Source: Knoellia remsis
Lineage (GTDB): Bacteria > Actinomycetota > Actinomycetes > Actinomycetales > Dermatophilaceae
Assembly: GCF_003002895.1 (NCBI RefSeq)
Contig: NZ_PVTI01000009.1
Coordinates: 1 to 64,000, forward strand
Direction: 5' to 3'
DNA: 64,000 nucleotides
In this document: in pieces, positions 40,820 through 50,045 of the stretch
Layout of the letters: each line of letters opens with the position of its first letter
Position numbering within the stretch: the first letter of the stretch is position 1
Position numbers and translations under genes: made by a program
Notes under the pieces: generated by a model
Told to the model about the DNA's origin: nothing
Seen by the model: only the letters and a program-made list of their open reading frames with translations
Database searches by the model: none

Positions 40820-43285
40820 CTACCTCTTGGTGGGCTTCGGCGGCTTCGGCTTGGGGCCGGGACCTGCCGTCGTGGGCTGCGGAATCGGCGTCGGCGCGAC
40901 GGCCGTCGGCGACGGTGCTGCCGCCGTCGGGCGGGGCGCCTGCGTCCTCGGGCGCTGCTGGACGACGGGCTGGGAGTTGCCGTTCGAGATCTGCAGCGTC
41001 ACCGTGGCGCCCTTCGCCTGGCGCCGGTCGGGGCTCGTCCCCGCGACCCGGCCCTCGCGGACGGTGCTGTCGACGCGACCGCCGACCTTCACCTTGAACC
41101 CGGCTGCCTCGAGCTTCTCCGTGGCGGTCGAGACGCTGTCACCGGTGACGTCGGGGATCGCCTGGTAGTTGCCGTTCTTGACCGCAGCGGACGGTTCGGT
41201 GAACTTGACCACCGGAAGGCCATTGGTCGCGGCCTTCATGATCTGCTCCCACACGGGCGCGGCCACCGTGCCACCGAAGACCTTGGCCTTGTAGCCGTAC
41301 TCGTTGAAGGTCTTGCCATTGAGCGTGTACGGCTTGCCGCTCTTGTTGGCCACCTTGATGTTGCCGATCCACACCGAGGCCGCACGCTGCGGGGTGTAAC
41401 CGACGAACCACGACTGGTTGTGGTTGTTCGTCGTCCCGGTCTTGCCGGCGGCCGGGCGGACCGAGAAGTCCCAGGACCCTTCGGCGGTGCCGCGGCGCTC
41501 CTTGAGCGGACCCTGGAGGAGCTGGTTCACGCCGTCGGCGATGTCGGGCCGGATGACCTGCTTGCAGGACGCCGGGGGGACCTTGATCTCCTTGCCATTC
41601 GCCGTCGTGATGGACGCGATCGGGCTCGGCTCGCAGTACTTGCCCCGGGCCGCGAGAGTCGCGTAGGAGGAGGCCATGGTGATCGGGGTGACCGTCGCCG
41701 CGCCGAGAGCCACGGAGGGGATGGCCTGGTCGACGGGCTTCCCGCTGCCCTCGTGGACGCCCATGCGGGTCATCGTCTCGTGCACCTTGCAGGCGCCGAG
41801 GTCGATGGTCAGCTGCGCGAAGGCGGTGTTGATGGACTCCGTCGTCATCTGGTAGAGCGACATGCGGCCACCGCTGCGGTAGTCGTTGCCGACCCGCCAG
41901 CCCTCAGGACCGGTGCCGCACTTGTCCTTCATCTCGCTGTTGTAGAAGGTGTACGGGTCGTCGGGGCTCGCCGACGGTGCGTTGACCGTCGCGTCGAGCG
42001 GCATCCCGGATTCCAGCGCCGTGACGAGCGCGTAGGTCTTGGCCGTCGAGCCGATCTGGTAGCCGTACTGGCTGCCGCCGTACTTCTGGTCCGTGTTGAG
42101 GTTGAGCTCGCTGTCACCGAAGTCGGTGGCCTGGGCCATGGCGAGGACCTTGCCCGTCCCGGGCTCGATGATCGTCGAGGCGGCGCCGAGGTTGCTCTTG
42201 TTGCCGATCTTGACGGCCCTGGTCAGCTCCTTGAGCGTCGCGGCCTGCAGCTTCATGTCCAGCGTCGTCCGGATCGTCAGCCCGCCCTGGTTGATGTTCT
42301 TCAGGCGCTCCTGCGGGGTCTTGCCGAGGATCGCCATCTGCGGCGACACCTCGAGGTAGCGCATCATGTAGGCGCAGAAGTACGGCTCGCTCGAGCGCTG
42401 GCAGACGCCCTTGGGCGGCTTGCGGTTGCCGAGCATGTCCTGGACCTTGACCTTCTTCGCTGCGGCGACCTCCTTGGCCGAGGCCATGCCGAGGGCCTGC
42501 ATCCGGTCGAGGACGGTGTTGCGGCGGGCCTCGGCCTGCTTGGGGTTGAGGACGGGGTTGTATGCCGTGGGCTGCTGCACGATCCCGGCGAGCAGCGCCG
42601 ACTGCACGAGGGTGAGCTTGGCGGCAGGGACGCCGAAGTAGTTCTGGGCGGCCGCTTCGACACCGTAGGCGCGGTCGCCGTAGTAGACGAGGTTGAGGTA
42701 GCCGGTGAGGATCTGGTCCTTGGTGAAGTTGCGCTCGACGTCGAGGGCGTACTTCAGCTCCTGCAGCTTGCGGGTGTAGGTCTTCGCGACCGCCGCCTGA
42801 GCGGCCTCCTCGTCGTCACGGCGCAGGGCGTTCTCCTGCATCGTGATCTTGACGTACTGCTGCGTGAGCGTCGACGCGCCCTGGACGTCACCGCTCTGGA
42901 AGTTCGACACGACGGCACGGGTGAAGCCGCGGACGTCGAGGCCGCCGTGCTCGTAGAAGCGGGAGTCCTCGATGGCGATCTGCGCCTTCTGCATCCACGG
43001 GGAGATCGACTTCAGCGGGACGACGATGCGGTTCTCGTCGTAGGGGTTCGCGATGAGCTGCTTGCCGCTGGAGTCAACGATCTTGCTCTGCTGGGCGAGC
43101 GGGGAGATGGCGAACTCGCTCGGGAGGTCGTTGAAGGCCTTGACGCTGCTGTTCGCGACGCTGCCGCCGGCGCCGATGGCCGGGATGGCGAGCCCGGCCA
43201 TGAGCAGGCCCATGAGCACACCGAGGACGACGAGTCCCATGAGCAGACGCAGCACATGGGACAGGTTCTGGGCACGACCTTCCAT
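40820..43285 (-). CDS. ponA2: Bifunctional penicillin-binding protein (class A) with PASTA domain, PonA2 type
   Basis: 821 residues: a short cytoplasmic start, one membrane anchor (about 14-40), a GT51 glycosyltransferase with IEDSRFYEHGGLD and STLTQQYVK (about 95-140), a transpeptidase with GSTAKTYA (Ser nucleophile), ESINTAF and KTGTTN, a single PASTA domain (about 715-775, PDVTGDSVSTATEKLEAAGF), and a Pro/Thr-rich tail. It polymerises and cross-links peptidoglycan at the outer membrane face. Position next to whiB4 and the metallophosphoesterase matches mycobacterial ponA2. Start ATG 43285. Confidence 0.95.
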   Translation of the reverse strand: MEGRAQNLSHVLRLLMGLVVLGVLMGLLMAGLAIPAIGAGGSVANSSVKAFNDLPSEFAISPLAQQSKIVDSSGKQLIANPYDENRIVVPLKSISPWMQKAQIAIEDSRFYEHGGLDVRGFTRAVVSNFQSGDVQGASTLTQQYVKITMQENALRRDDEEAAQAAVAKTYTRKLQELKYALDVERNFTKDQILTGYLNLVYYGDRAYGVEAAAQNYFGVPAAKLTLVQSALLAGIVQQPTAYNPVLNPKQAEARRNTVLDRMQALGMASAKEVAAAKKVKVQDMLGNRKPPKGVCQRSSEPYFCAYMMRYLEVSPQMAILGKTPQERLKNINQGGLTIRTTLDMKLQAATLKELTRAVKIGNKSNLGAASTIIEPGTGKVLAMAQATDFGDSELNLNTDQKYGGSQYGYQIGSTAKTYALVTALESGMPLDATVNAPSASPDDPYTFYNSEMKDKCGTGPEGWRVGNDYRSGGRMSLYQMTTESINTAFAQLTIDLGACKVHETMTRMGVHEGSGKPVDQAIPSVALGAATVTPITMASSYATLAARGKYCEPSPIASITTANGKEIKVPPASCKQVIRPDIADGVNQLLQGPLKERRGTAEGSWDFSVRPAAGKTGTTNNHNQSWFVGYTPQRAASVWIGNIKVANKSGKPYTLNGKTFNEYGYKAKVFGGTVAAPVWEQIMKAATNGLPVVKFTEPSAAVKNGNYQAIPDVTGDSVSTATEKLEAAGFKVKVGGRVDSTVREGRVAGTSPDRRQAKGATVTLQISNGNSQPVVQQRPRTQAPRPTAAAPSPTAVAPTPIPQPTTAGPGPKPKPPKPTKR

Positions 43286-43513
43286 GCAGGCAGGGTAACG
43301 CGGGAATCTGTGCGGGCAGGGACGCCGCGACGGCGACCGGAGGCGGGTCGGGAGTGAACCGCGCGCCGCGCGGGACAGCATACCTAGTCAAAGAACTAGT
43401 TATTTCGAACCCCCTGACTAGTCCCCAAATTCGTCATGGTGGGAGTTTCTGCCGCTGCCTAGTTTGACGTGAGCGCCGTTCGGGAGGGAACGGCCCTACT
43501 CAAGGAAGAGCGC
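43286..43513. promoter_or_regulatory. Divergent ponA2/whiB promoter region, locally AT-rich
   Basis: 228 bases without a gene. Around 43380-43470 the base content drops in G+C, with AACTAGTT (43396-43403), CTGACTAGTC and CTAGTTTGACGTGAG. TTTGAC at 43463-43468 could be a -35 box for whiB. The two genes fire in opposite directions from here. No defined operator was identified. Confidence 0.4.
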
Positions 43514-43819
43514 ATGACGATCACCATCGCACCGGACACCGAGTCGCACACCTCCGACTGGTCCACCCGCGGAACCTGCGTCGGCACCGACCCCGACGCC
43601 CTCTTCGTCCAGGGCAAGGAGCAGCGCGCCGCCAAGGTCGTCTGCCGAGGGTGCCCCGTCGCGCTCGAGTGCCTCGCCGACGCGCTCGACAACCGCACCG
43701 AGTTCGGTGTGTGGGGCGGCATGACCGAGCGCGAGCGCCGGGCCCTGCTGCGCCGTCACCCCGACATCCGGTCCTGGCGCCCGGTCCTCGACCGCACCAT
43801 GGCCGCCGCGCGCGACTGA
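43514..43819 (+). CDS. whiB4: WhiB-family iron-sulfur transcription factor, WhiB4-type by position
   Basis: 101 residues from ATG 43514. The four cluster cysteines are present (Cys22 in RGTCVG, then VCRGCPVALEC), followed by the G[V]WGG turn (FGVWGGMTERERR) and a basic C-terminal helix. Wbl proteins bind a 4Fe-4S cluster and act on sigma factor or DNA in redox and developmental control. Placement between ponA2 and the ArsA-like pair is the mycobacterial whiB4 arrangement, so the symbol rests on synteny. Confidence 0.85.
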   Translation: MTITIAPDTESHTSDWSTRGTCVGTDPDALFVQGKEQRAAKVVCRGCPVALECLADALDNRTEFGVWGGMTERERRALLRRHPDIRSWRPVLDRTMAAARD

Positions 43820-43836
43820 CCCTGCCGTATGCCGGG

Positions 43837-45015
43837 TCAGCCGGCGAGCAGTCGACCCACCTCGCGCAGACCGTCGAGGTCGTGGACGTCGGTCGCCGAG
43901 GCGGCGACGGACGTCATCGGCACCTCGGGGTGCGACGCGGCGAACCGTGACACCACGGCCGACTGGCGTGCCGCGACCTCGGCGAGGTCGGTGTGCAGCC
44001 GGAGCAGGCCGGCGGTGAGCGAGTCCCCGGCACCGTCCTCCTCGAGCTGGTCCGCGGCGTCCTCCGCACGCGAGGCCGACAGCGCAGCCGCACCGAGCGG
44101 CTGGAGACGGTTCACGACGAGCCCGGCGAGCGGCATACGCTCCTCACCCAGGCGATCGACGAAGTAGGCCGCCTCGCGCAGGGCGTCGCGGTCCGGGGAC
44201 GCGACGACGACGAACGACGTCGAGTCCTCCTTGAGCAGCGCATAGGTGACGTCGGCGCGCTCGCGGAACCCGCCGAACATCGTGTCGAGCGCGGCGACGA
44301 AGGTCTGCACGTCCTGGAGCATCTGCCCGCCGAGGACCCGGCTCAGGGTCTTCTGGGCGAGGTCGACCCCGAGGCTGAACACCTTGAACCCTGCGCGCCC
44401 ACCGGCCTTTGCCGGCGCCATGAGCAGGCGCACGAAACGCCCGTCGAGGAACGAGCCGAGCCGCTTCGGGGCGTCGAGGAAGTCGAGCGCCGACCGCGAC
44501 GGTGGGGTGTCGACGACGATGAGGTCCCACGTGCCGTCACGTTCGGCCTGGGTGCGGAGCTGGCCGAGCTTCTCCATCGCCATGTACTCCTGCGTGCCCG
44601 CGAAGGAGCTCGACACCGCCTGGTAGAAGGGGTTGGCGAGGATCTGCGCGGCCTTGTCTGGCGTGGCGTGGGCCTCGACGACCTCGTCGAAGGTCCGCTT
44701 CATGTCGAGCATCATCGCGTCGAGGGACCCGCCCTTGCTCGTGTCGACACCGGCCACGGGGCGGGGCGTGTTGTCCAGCTCGGTGAGGCCGAGGGACTGG
44801 GCGAGCCGGCGGGCCGGGTCGATGGTGAGGACGACGACACGGCGCCCGGCCTCAGCGGCGCGGATGCCGAGCGCCGCTGCCGTCGTCGTCTTGCCGACAC
44901 CACCGGCGCCGCAGCAGACGATGATGCCGACACCCTCGTCGGCGAGGAGGGCGTCCACGTCGAGCCGGGCGTGGTCGGCCTTCGCGGTCCTGGCGGTCTT
45001 GGTGGCGCGGGCCAT
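43837..45015 (-). CDS. ArsA-family ATPase, second of a pair
   Basis: A 392-residue P-loop ATPase with CGAGGVGKTTTAAALGIRAA (about residue 35) and TIDPARRLAQSLGL, then VDTPPSRSALDFLD as switch II. ArsA/GET3 ATPases act as dimers on membrane cargo or anion export. This pair matches Mycobacterium Rv3679/Rv3680, which I recall as an anion-transporting-type ATPase pair under whiB4. Start and upstream stop overlap (TGATG). No arsenic genes are nearby, so arsenite export is not implied. Confidence 0.9.
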   Translation of the reverse strand: MARATKTARTAKADHARLDVDALLADEGVGIIVCCGAGGVGKTTTAAALGIRAAEAGRRVVVLTIDPARRLAQSLGLTELDNTPRPVAGVDTSKGGSLDAMMLDMKRTFDEVVEAHATPDKAAQILANPFYQAVSSSFAGTQEYMAMEKLGQLRTQAERDGTWDLIVVDTPPSRSALDFLDAPKRLGSFLDGRFVRLLMAPAKAGGRAGFKVFSLGVDLAQKTLSRVLGGQMLQDVQTFVAALDTMFGGFRERADVTYALLKEDSTSFVVVASPDRDALREAAYFVDRLGEERMPLAGLVVNRLQPLGAAALSASRAEDAADQLEEDGAGDSLTAGLLRLHTDLAEVAARQSAVVSRFAASHPEVPMTSVAASATDVHDLDGLREVGRLLAG

Positions 45016-46043
45016 CAGCGCACCCCCTGCTCGAGCAGCTCCTCGGCGAGCACGGCGATGCCGCCGTCCTCGACGCCACCGGCGAGGGCCGGCAGTTCGA
45101 CGACCGGCGGTCCGGCGTCGGCGATCTCGGCGGCCATGTCGTCCTGGAGGGCGAGGCGCTGCGCGTGGGCGCGACCCTCCGCGAGGAGCCCGGTCACCAT
45201 GGGGTTCGTCGGGCGGAGACCGGCCGCGGCGAGCTCGGTGCGCAGCTGCTCGTCGAGGGCGGCGTCATCGGTGGTCGCGAGGACCGCGACATCCTCGGGG
45301 GAGAGGTGCGGCTCGCGGACCTGGTTGACGACGATCGCACCGAGGTGGAGGCCGGCGGCCTCGAGGTCGCGCAGGCCGTCGAGGCTCTCCTGGACCGGCA
45401 TCTCCTCGAGCAGCGTCACCATGTGCACGACGGTGGAGCGCTGCTTCAGCATGCGGGTGATGGCGTCGGCTTGGTTCTTGATCGGGCCCACCTTCGCGAC
45501 CCCGGCGACCTCGGCGTTGACATTGAGGAAGCGCACCGCGCGACCGGTGGGCGGCGCGTCGAGGACGACCGCGTCATACAGCTGCTCGGTCGGGGCACCG
45601 CTGCCGCGGGAGCCGCGGCCGCCCTTGGGGCGCCCCACCGCCTCGTAGACCTTGCCGATGAGGAGGACGTCGCGCACGCCCGGTGCGATCGTCGTGGCGA
45701 AGTCGATGGCGCCGACCTTCTCGAGGGCACCGCCGGCACGGCCGAGCTTGTAGAACAGCTGGAGGTACTCGAGGAGGGCCGCCTTGGCGTCGACCGAGAG
45801 TCCCCAGAGCTCGCCCCCGCTCGGGTGCGCGACGAGGCGGGTCTCGTCGGTGCCGAGGGGCGGGACGTCGAACGTCTGCGACAGGCCCTGACGGCCCTCG
45901 ACCTCGACGAGGAGGACCCGCTTGCCCGTGCTCGTGAGCGCGAGCGCGAGGGCCGCGGCGACGGTCGTCTTGCCGACTCCACCCTTGCCGGTCACGACGT
46001 GCAGCCGGGCGCCGGTGAGGTCGGCGAGGGGTGGCTGGGGCAC
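45015..46043 (-). CDS. ArsA-family ATPase, first of a pair
   Basis: 342 residues from GTG 46043. The P-loop VTGKGGVGKTTVAAALALAL is at about residue 17 and LLVEVEGRQGLSQTFDV follows where the partner has the Asp-Pro motif. Switch II is VLDAPPTGRAVRFL. It probably forms a heterodimer with the next gene product, given co-translation. It is divergent from the DUF4177 gene. Confidence 0.9.
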   Translation of the reverse strand: MPQPPLADLTGARLHVVTGKGGVGKTTVAAALALALTSTGKRVLLVEVEGRQGLSQTFDVPPLGTDETRLVAHPSGGELWGLSVDAKAALLEYLQLFYKLGRAGGALEKVGAIDFATTIAPGVRDVLLIGKVYEAVGRPKGGRGSRGSGAPTEQLYDAVVLDAPPTGRAVRFLNVNAEVAGVAKVGPIKNQADAITRMLKQRSTVVHMVTLLEEMPVQESLDGLRDLEAAGLHLGAIVVNQVREPHLSPEDVAVLATTDDAALDEQLRTELAAAGLRPTNPMVTGLLAEGRAHAQRLALQDDMAAEIADAGPPVVELPALAGGVEDGGIAVLAEELLEQGVR

Positions 46044-46128
46044 GTGCTCCAGCCTACGGGTGGGCGGGTGCGTGGCCGACCGGCAGTGGGCGGGACCACG
46101 GTCCCGGCACAGGCCCTAGGGTGTGGGC

Positions 46129-46287
46129 ATGCAGAAGTGGGAGTACGCGACCGTTCCGCTCATGATCCACGCGACGAAGCAGATCCTCGACCAGTGGGGG
46201 GAGGACGGCTGGGAGCTCGTGCAGGTCGTCCCCGGCCCCGACGGCAACGGACTCGTCGCCTACCTCAAGCGTCCGAAGGGGGCCTGA
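46129..46287 (+). CDS. DUF4177 small protein
   Basis: Only 52 residues: MQKWEYATVPL at the start and QWGEDGWELVQVVPG then VAYLKRPKG at the end, the compact DUF4177 pattern. Function unknown. It is separated by three bases from the RidA gene and almost certainly co-transcribed. Both reading frame and codon use look real despite the size. Confidence 0.85.
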   Translation: MQKWEYATVPLMIHATKQILDQWGEDGWELVQVVPGPDGNGLVAYLKRPKGA

Positions 46288-46290
46288 GCC

Positions 46291-46764
46291 GTGGGTGCCG
46301 TCGAGGACCGCCTCGCCGAGCTGGGCCTGTCGGTGCCCGAGGTCGCGGCGCCGGTCGCGGTCTACGTGCCCGCCGTCGTCGACGGATCGCGCGTGTTCAC
46401 CTCCGGGCAGCTGCCGATGGTGTCGGGCCAGCTCGCCGAGACCGGCAAGGTCGGGGAGGGCGACGGGTTCGTCTCGCCCGAACGCGCGAAGGAGCTCGCG
46501 CAGATCTGCGCGCTCAACGCCATCGCCGCGGTGAAATCCGTTGTGGGAGACCTGGATCGGGTCGAGCGCGTCGTCAAGGTCGTGGGTTTCGTCGCGTCCG
46601 ACCCGTCGTTCACCGGCCAGCCCGGCGTCGTCAACGGCGCGAGCGAGTTGCTCGGTGCGGCCTTCGGTGACGCGGGCGTGCACGCCCGGTCCGCGGTGGG
46701 GGTGTCGGTGCTGCCGCTCGACGCGCCCGTCGAGGTCGAGATCATCGTCCACGTCGCCGACTGA
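46291..46764 (+). CDS. RidA/YjgF-YER057c-UK114 family protein
   Basis: 157 residues from GTG 46291. RidA-type fold with VFTSGQLPMVSG near residue 32, AQICALNAIAAVKSVVGDLDRVERVVKVVGFVAS and a C-terminal RSAVGVSVLPLDAPVEVEIIVHV. Classical RidA uses an Arg in the C-terminal part to hydrolyse reactive enamines; here that position is RSAVGV. It could be a deaminase or a related protein. The mycobacterial counterpart is Rv3678c by gene order. Confidence 0.9.
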   Translation: MGAVEDRLAELGLSVPEVAAPVAVYVPAVVDGSRVFTSGQLPMVSGQLAETGKVGEGDGFVSPERAKELAQICALNAIAAVKSVVGDLDRVERVVKVVGFVASDPSFTGQPGVVNGASELLGAAFGDAGVHARSAVGVSVLPLDAPVEVEIIVHVAD

Positions 46765-46767
46765 ACC

Positions 46768-46817
46768 GTCCCGATCTCACCCAATTGGACGGATCCGTCC
46801 CGATCTCACCCAATTGG
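46768..46817. repeat. Two direct 21-bp repeats containing CCAATTGG
   Basis: GTCCCGATCTCACCCAATTG begins both copies (46768-46788 and 46797-46817). It equals the complement of the 15.6 kb repeats at 20 of 21 positions. It starts four bases after the RidA stop and lies before the Nudix gene. Confidence 0.9.
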
Positions 46818-46848
46818 TCGGTTAGGGACACGACGAGGAGATTCCGGT

Positions 46849-47547
46849 ATGCCGTTGCGCGAGTTCGAGGCGCCCCGCTCCGAGGCGTGGGTCGCCAACG
46901 CGCGGGCCTGGCTCGCGTCGCCGGGTGAGCCGCTGGTGCCGCGCGGCGCCGCGACCGTCATGGTGGTGCGCGACTCCGCCGACGGTCCGATGGTGTTCGT
47001 GCAGCGGCGGGTGGCGTCGATGGCGTTCGCCCCGTCGATGTACGTCTTCCCCGGGGGCGGGGTCGACGACGCCGACGCCTCGGCCGAGCTGGACGGCACG
47101 GCAGTCGCGGCGCTGGCCGAGCGCATGGCACTGGGGCCCAGCGAGGCACAACCATTGGTGGCAGCGGCTGTTCGCGAGGTCGAGGAGGAGTGCGGGCTGC
47201 GCCTGTCCGCGGGCGAGCTCGTGCCACGGGCCCACTGGGTCACCCCGCCGTTCGAGAAGCGCCGCTACGACACGTGGTTCTTCGCCGCGGCTCTCCCCGA
47301 GGGGCAGTCGGCGCTCGGCGACTCCGGCGAGACCGACCACGACGCGTGGGTGCTCCCGGCACGTCTCCTCACGGCATACGCCGAAGGACGGGCGGTCATG
47401 CTGCCCCCGACGGTGGTCATGCTCGAACAGCTGGCGACGTTCGGGTCGGTGGCGGAGTTCCTCGCCGACGAGCCATCGCTCGCCGTTGTGTCACCGGAGC
47501 TCGTCGACCTCGGCGACCGGCTCGTCATGCGTTCCAACATCCCCTGA
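46849..47547 (+). CDS. Nudix hydrolase
   Basis: 232 residues. The Nudix box is split: FPGGGVDDADAS, then an insertion of about 35 residues, then AAVREVEEECGLRL, a form seen in large actinobacterial Nudix proteins. It hydrolyses a nucleoside diphosphate linked to another group; the substrate is unknown. ATG 46849 follows GAGGAGATT. A paired inverted repeat downstream probably ends its transcript. Confidence 0.9.
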   Translation: MPLREFEAPRSEAWVANARAWLASPGEPLVPRGAATVMVVRDSADGPMVFVQRRVASMAFAPSMYVFPGGGVDDADASAELDGTAVAALAERMALGPSEAQPLVAAAVREVEEECGLRLSAGELVPRAHWVTPPFEKRRYDTWFFAAALPEGQSALGDSGETDHDAWVLPARLLTAYAEGRAVMLPPTVVMLEQLATFGSVAEFLADEPSLAVVSPELVDLGDRLVMRSNIP

Positions 47548-47575
47548 GCACGCCGCGCCGAGGGTGCCGGCCCGA

Positions 47576-47671
47576 CGGACGTGCAATGGACGGGCAATGG
47601 CATGGCCGAGGCTGTGGCCTGTGCTCAGCCATGGTCGTCTCCGCCGACTGGCCGCACCAGTTGCACGTCCG
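47576..47671. repeat. Large inverted repeat between Nudix and MBL genes
   Basis: The outer arms CGGACGTGCAA (47576-47586) and TTGCACGTCCG (47661-47671) are perfect. An inner dyad CATGGC / GCCATG lies between. This makes a long stem with bulges in a 165-base gap. Confidence 0.65.
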
Positions 47672-47712
47672 TGGGTCCGCGTCGGCCCGTCACGGGGTGG
47701 CAGGGTGGGGGC

Positions 47713-48513
47713 ATGGCTGGCGACGAGTGGCATGGAGGGCAGATCACGACGCGGGCGCACTGCGTCCTCGCGCCCAACCCCGGGTCGATGACGCTCGACG
47801 GCACGAACACGTGGGTCCTCATCGAGCCCGGCAGCACCGAGGCCGTCGTCATCGACCCCGGCCCCCTCGACGAGGGCCACCTGAAGCGGGTATGCCGCGT
47901 GGTCGCCGACGCGGGGGCCCGCGTCACCGAGACGATCCTCACCCACGGCCACCACGACCACGCCGAGGCCGCGCCCCGGTTCGCCGAGCTCACCGGCAGC
48001 CGCATCCGGGCGCTCGGCCGCGGCCACGACGACCTCGGCGACGGCGACGTCGTCACCACGGGAGGCCTCGAGCTGCGGGTCGTCGCCACCCCGGGCCACA
48101 CGAGCGACTCCCTCTCCTTCGCCCTCCCGTCCGACCACGCCCTGCTCACCGGCGACACGGTCCTCGGCCGCGGGACCACGGTGGTGGCGCACCCCGATGG
48201 CGAGCTCGCGGCATACCTCTCGTCGTTGGAACGCATCGCCGAGCTCACCGGCAACGGCGAGGTGACCGGAATCCTCCCCGGCCACGGGCCGGCGCTCGGG
48301 GACGCGGCGGCGGTGGTGGCCTTCTACCGCACGCACCGGCAGGAGCGGCTCGAGCAGGTGCGGCAGGCGCTCGCGGACGGCGCCGCACAGGAAGCCGACC
48401 CCGTCGAAGGCGTGCTGACGCGGGTCTATGCCGACGTGCCGCAGGAGGTGTGGCCGGCGGCGCGGTTGAGCATCCGAGCCCAGCTCGACTACCTCGGTGT
48501 CAGCTGGTCCTGA
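47713..48513 (+). CDS. Metallo-beta-lactamase fold hydrolase
   Basis: 266 residues from ATG 47713. The metal motif is THGHHDHAEAA (about residue 77), with ATPGHTSDSLSF, LTGDTVLG and PGHGP completing the MBL ligand set. The C-terminal helical domain (from about 195, with RQERLEQVRQAL) resembles LACTB2-like nucleases and hydrolases. Substrate unknown. It lies tail-to-tail with crp, six bases apart, as in mycobacteria (Rv3677c). Confidence 0.9.
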   Translation: MAGDEWHGGQITTRAHCVLAPNPGSMTLDGTNTWVLIEPGSTEAVVIDPGPLDEGHLKRVCRVVADAGARVTETILTHGHHDHAEAAPRFAELTGSRIRALGRGHDDLGDGDVVTTGGLELRVVATPGHTSDSLSFALPSDHALLTGDTVLGRGTTVVAHPDGELAAYLSSLERIAELTGNGEVTGILPGHGPALGDAAAVVAFYRTHRQERLEQVRQALADGAAQEADPVEGVLTRVYADVPQEVWPAARLSIRAQLDYLGVSWS

Positions 48514-48519
48514 GCAGAG

Positions 48520-49197
48520 TCAGCGCGCGCGGCGCTGCAGGCGTTCCATGTCCTGCACGAGGACGGCGCGGGCCTCGAGCTTGAGCCAGCCGCGGGTCGC
48601 GAAGTCGGCGAGCGCCTTGTTGACGGTCTCGCGGGAGGCGCCGACGAGCTGCGCGAGCTCCTCCTGGGTGAGGTCGTGGCTCACCATGACGCCACCCTCG
48701 ACGGGGCGACCGAAGCGGCCGGCGAGGTCGATGAGCGCCTTGGCGACGCGGCCGGGGACATCGGTGAAGACGAGGTCGGCGAGCGACTCGTTGGTGCGGC
48801 GCAGTCGGCGGGCGAGTGCGGCGAGGAGGGTCGCGGCGACGCCCGGGCGCTCCGCGAGGAAGCTCTTGAGCTGGTCGTGGGTCAGGCCGACGACCTGCGT
48901 CTCCGCGACGGCGGTCGCGGTCGCGGTGCGCGGGCCGGGGTCGAAGAGGCTGAGCTCGCCGAACATCTCACCCGGGCCGAGGATCGCGAGGAGGTTCTCC
49001 CGACCGTCGGCGGAGGAGCGGCCGAGCTTGATCTTGCCCTCGCCGATGACGTAGAGGCGGTCACCGCCTTCGCCCTCGTTGAAGAGCACGTCGCCGCGCT
49101 CCATGTGCTGGCGCGTCATCGACGCGATGAGGGAGCTCGCCGTCTCGTCATCGAGGGCGGCGAACAGGGGAGCTTTGCGCACGACGTCCAGATCCAC
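48520..49197 (-). CDS. crp: Crp/Fnr-family global regulator, GlxR/Crp type
   Basis: 225 residues from GTG 49197. A cyclic-nucleotide domain (about 18-115, with [24 protein letters not shown], the cAMP-pocket signature) is joined by a long helix to a winged helix domain with [29 protein letters not shown]. The length and sequence match GlxR of Corynebacterium and Rv3676 of Mycobacterium, cAMP-responsive regulators of central metabolism. Divergent from nth, as in those genera. Confidence 0.9.
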   Translation of the reverse strand: MDLDVVRKAPLFAALDDETASSLIASMTRQHMERGDVLFNEGEGGDRLYVIGEGKIKLGRSSADGRENLLAILGPGEMFGELSLFDPGPRTATATAVAETQVVGLTHDQLKSFLAERPGVAATLLAALARRLRRTNESLADLVFTDVPGRVAKALIDLAGRFGRPVEGGVMVSHDLTQEELAQLVGASRETVNKALADFATRGWLKLEARAVLVQDMERLQRRAR

Positions 49198-49265
49198 GGG
49201 GTCAGTGTGCCATGAGCGCAAGTCAGGCGCTGGGCACGTCGGTGCCGCGACGTAGGGTGGCGAGC

Positions 49266-50045
49266 GTGCCAGCTTCTTCCGAGGCGTATGCCGCAGAGTC
49301 GCCTGTCGCGCGGACGCGCCGGGCCCGCAAGATGTACCGAGCGCTCGTGGCGCGCTACCCGTATGCGCATGCGGAGCTCGACTTCGAGACACCGTTGCAG
49401 CTGCTCGTCGCGACGGTGCTCTCCGCGCAGACGACCGACGTGACGGTGAACAAGGTCACGCCCGGGCTGTTCGCGCGATGGCCGTCGGCGGCCGCACTGG
49501 CGTGGGCGGACCGCGCTGAGATGGAGGCGGTGCTCAAGCCGACCGGTTTCTTCCGCGCCAAGACCAACTCGGTCATCACGTTGTCGCAGGCGTTGGTGGA
49601 GCGGTTCGGCGGGGAGGTGCCGGGTCGGCTGCGCGACCTGGTGACGCTGCCCGGTGTGGGGCGCAAGACCGCGAATGTCGTGCTGGGCAACGCGTTCGAC
49701 GTGCCGGGCATCACCGTCGACACGCACTTCGGGCGGCTCGTGCGGCGCTTCGGCTGGACCGAGGAGACCGACCCGGTCAAGGTCGAGCACGCCGTCGGGG
49801 CACTCTTTCCGCGCAAGGACTGGGTCATGCTCAGTCACGTCCTGATCTTCCACGGCCGCCGGACGTGCCACGCCAAGAAGCCGGCCTGCGGGGCGTGCCC
49901 GGTGTCGCGGTGGTGCCCGTCCTACGGGTTGGGGCCGACCGATCCGGCCGTGGCCAGGAAGCTGCTCAAGTTCGAGCTCGCGCCCGGCGTGACCGAGCTG
50001 CCGGACCCGCCGCCGGGACCGCTGCCCGACGAGGTGCGCGAGTGA
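49266..50045 (+). CDS. nth: Endonuclease III (DNA glycosylase/AP lyase)
   Basis: About 259 residues from GTG 49266 (preceded by GGGTGGCGAG); an ATG at 49212 would add 18 residues. It removes oxidised pyrimidines. The helix-hairpin-helix [17 protein letters not shown] holds the catalytic Lys, VDTHFGRL the catalytic Asp, and the 4Fe-4S cluster binds [17 protein letters not shown] (C-X6-C-X2-C-X5-C). It overlaps the CoA-type Nudix gene by four bases. Confidence 0.95.
   Translation: MPASSEAYAAESPVARTRRARKMYRALVARYPYAHAELDFETPLQLLVATVLSAQTTDVTVNKVTPGLFARWPSAAALAWADRAEMEAVLKPTGFFRAKTNSVITLSQALVERFGGEVPGRLRDLVTLPGVGRKTANVVLGNAFDVPGITVDTHFGRLVRRFGWTEETDPVKVEHAVGALFPRKDWVMLSHVLIFHGRRTCHAKKPACGACPVSRWCPSYGLGPTDPAVARKLLKFELAPGVTELPDPPPGPLPDEVRE

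Noticed and set aside
43837-46043. Arsenite efflux ATPases (arsA)
   Set aside because: No arsB, arsD or arsR lies nearby. The pair matches the whiB4-linked ATPases of mycobacteria instead.
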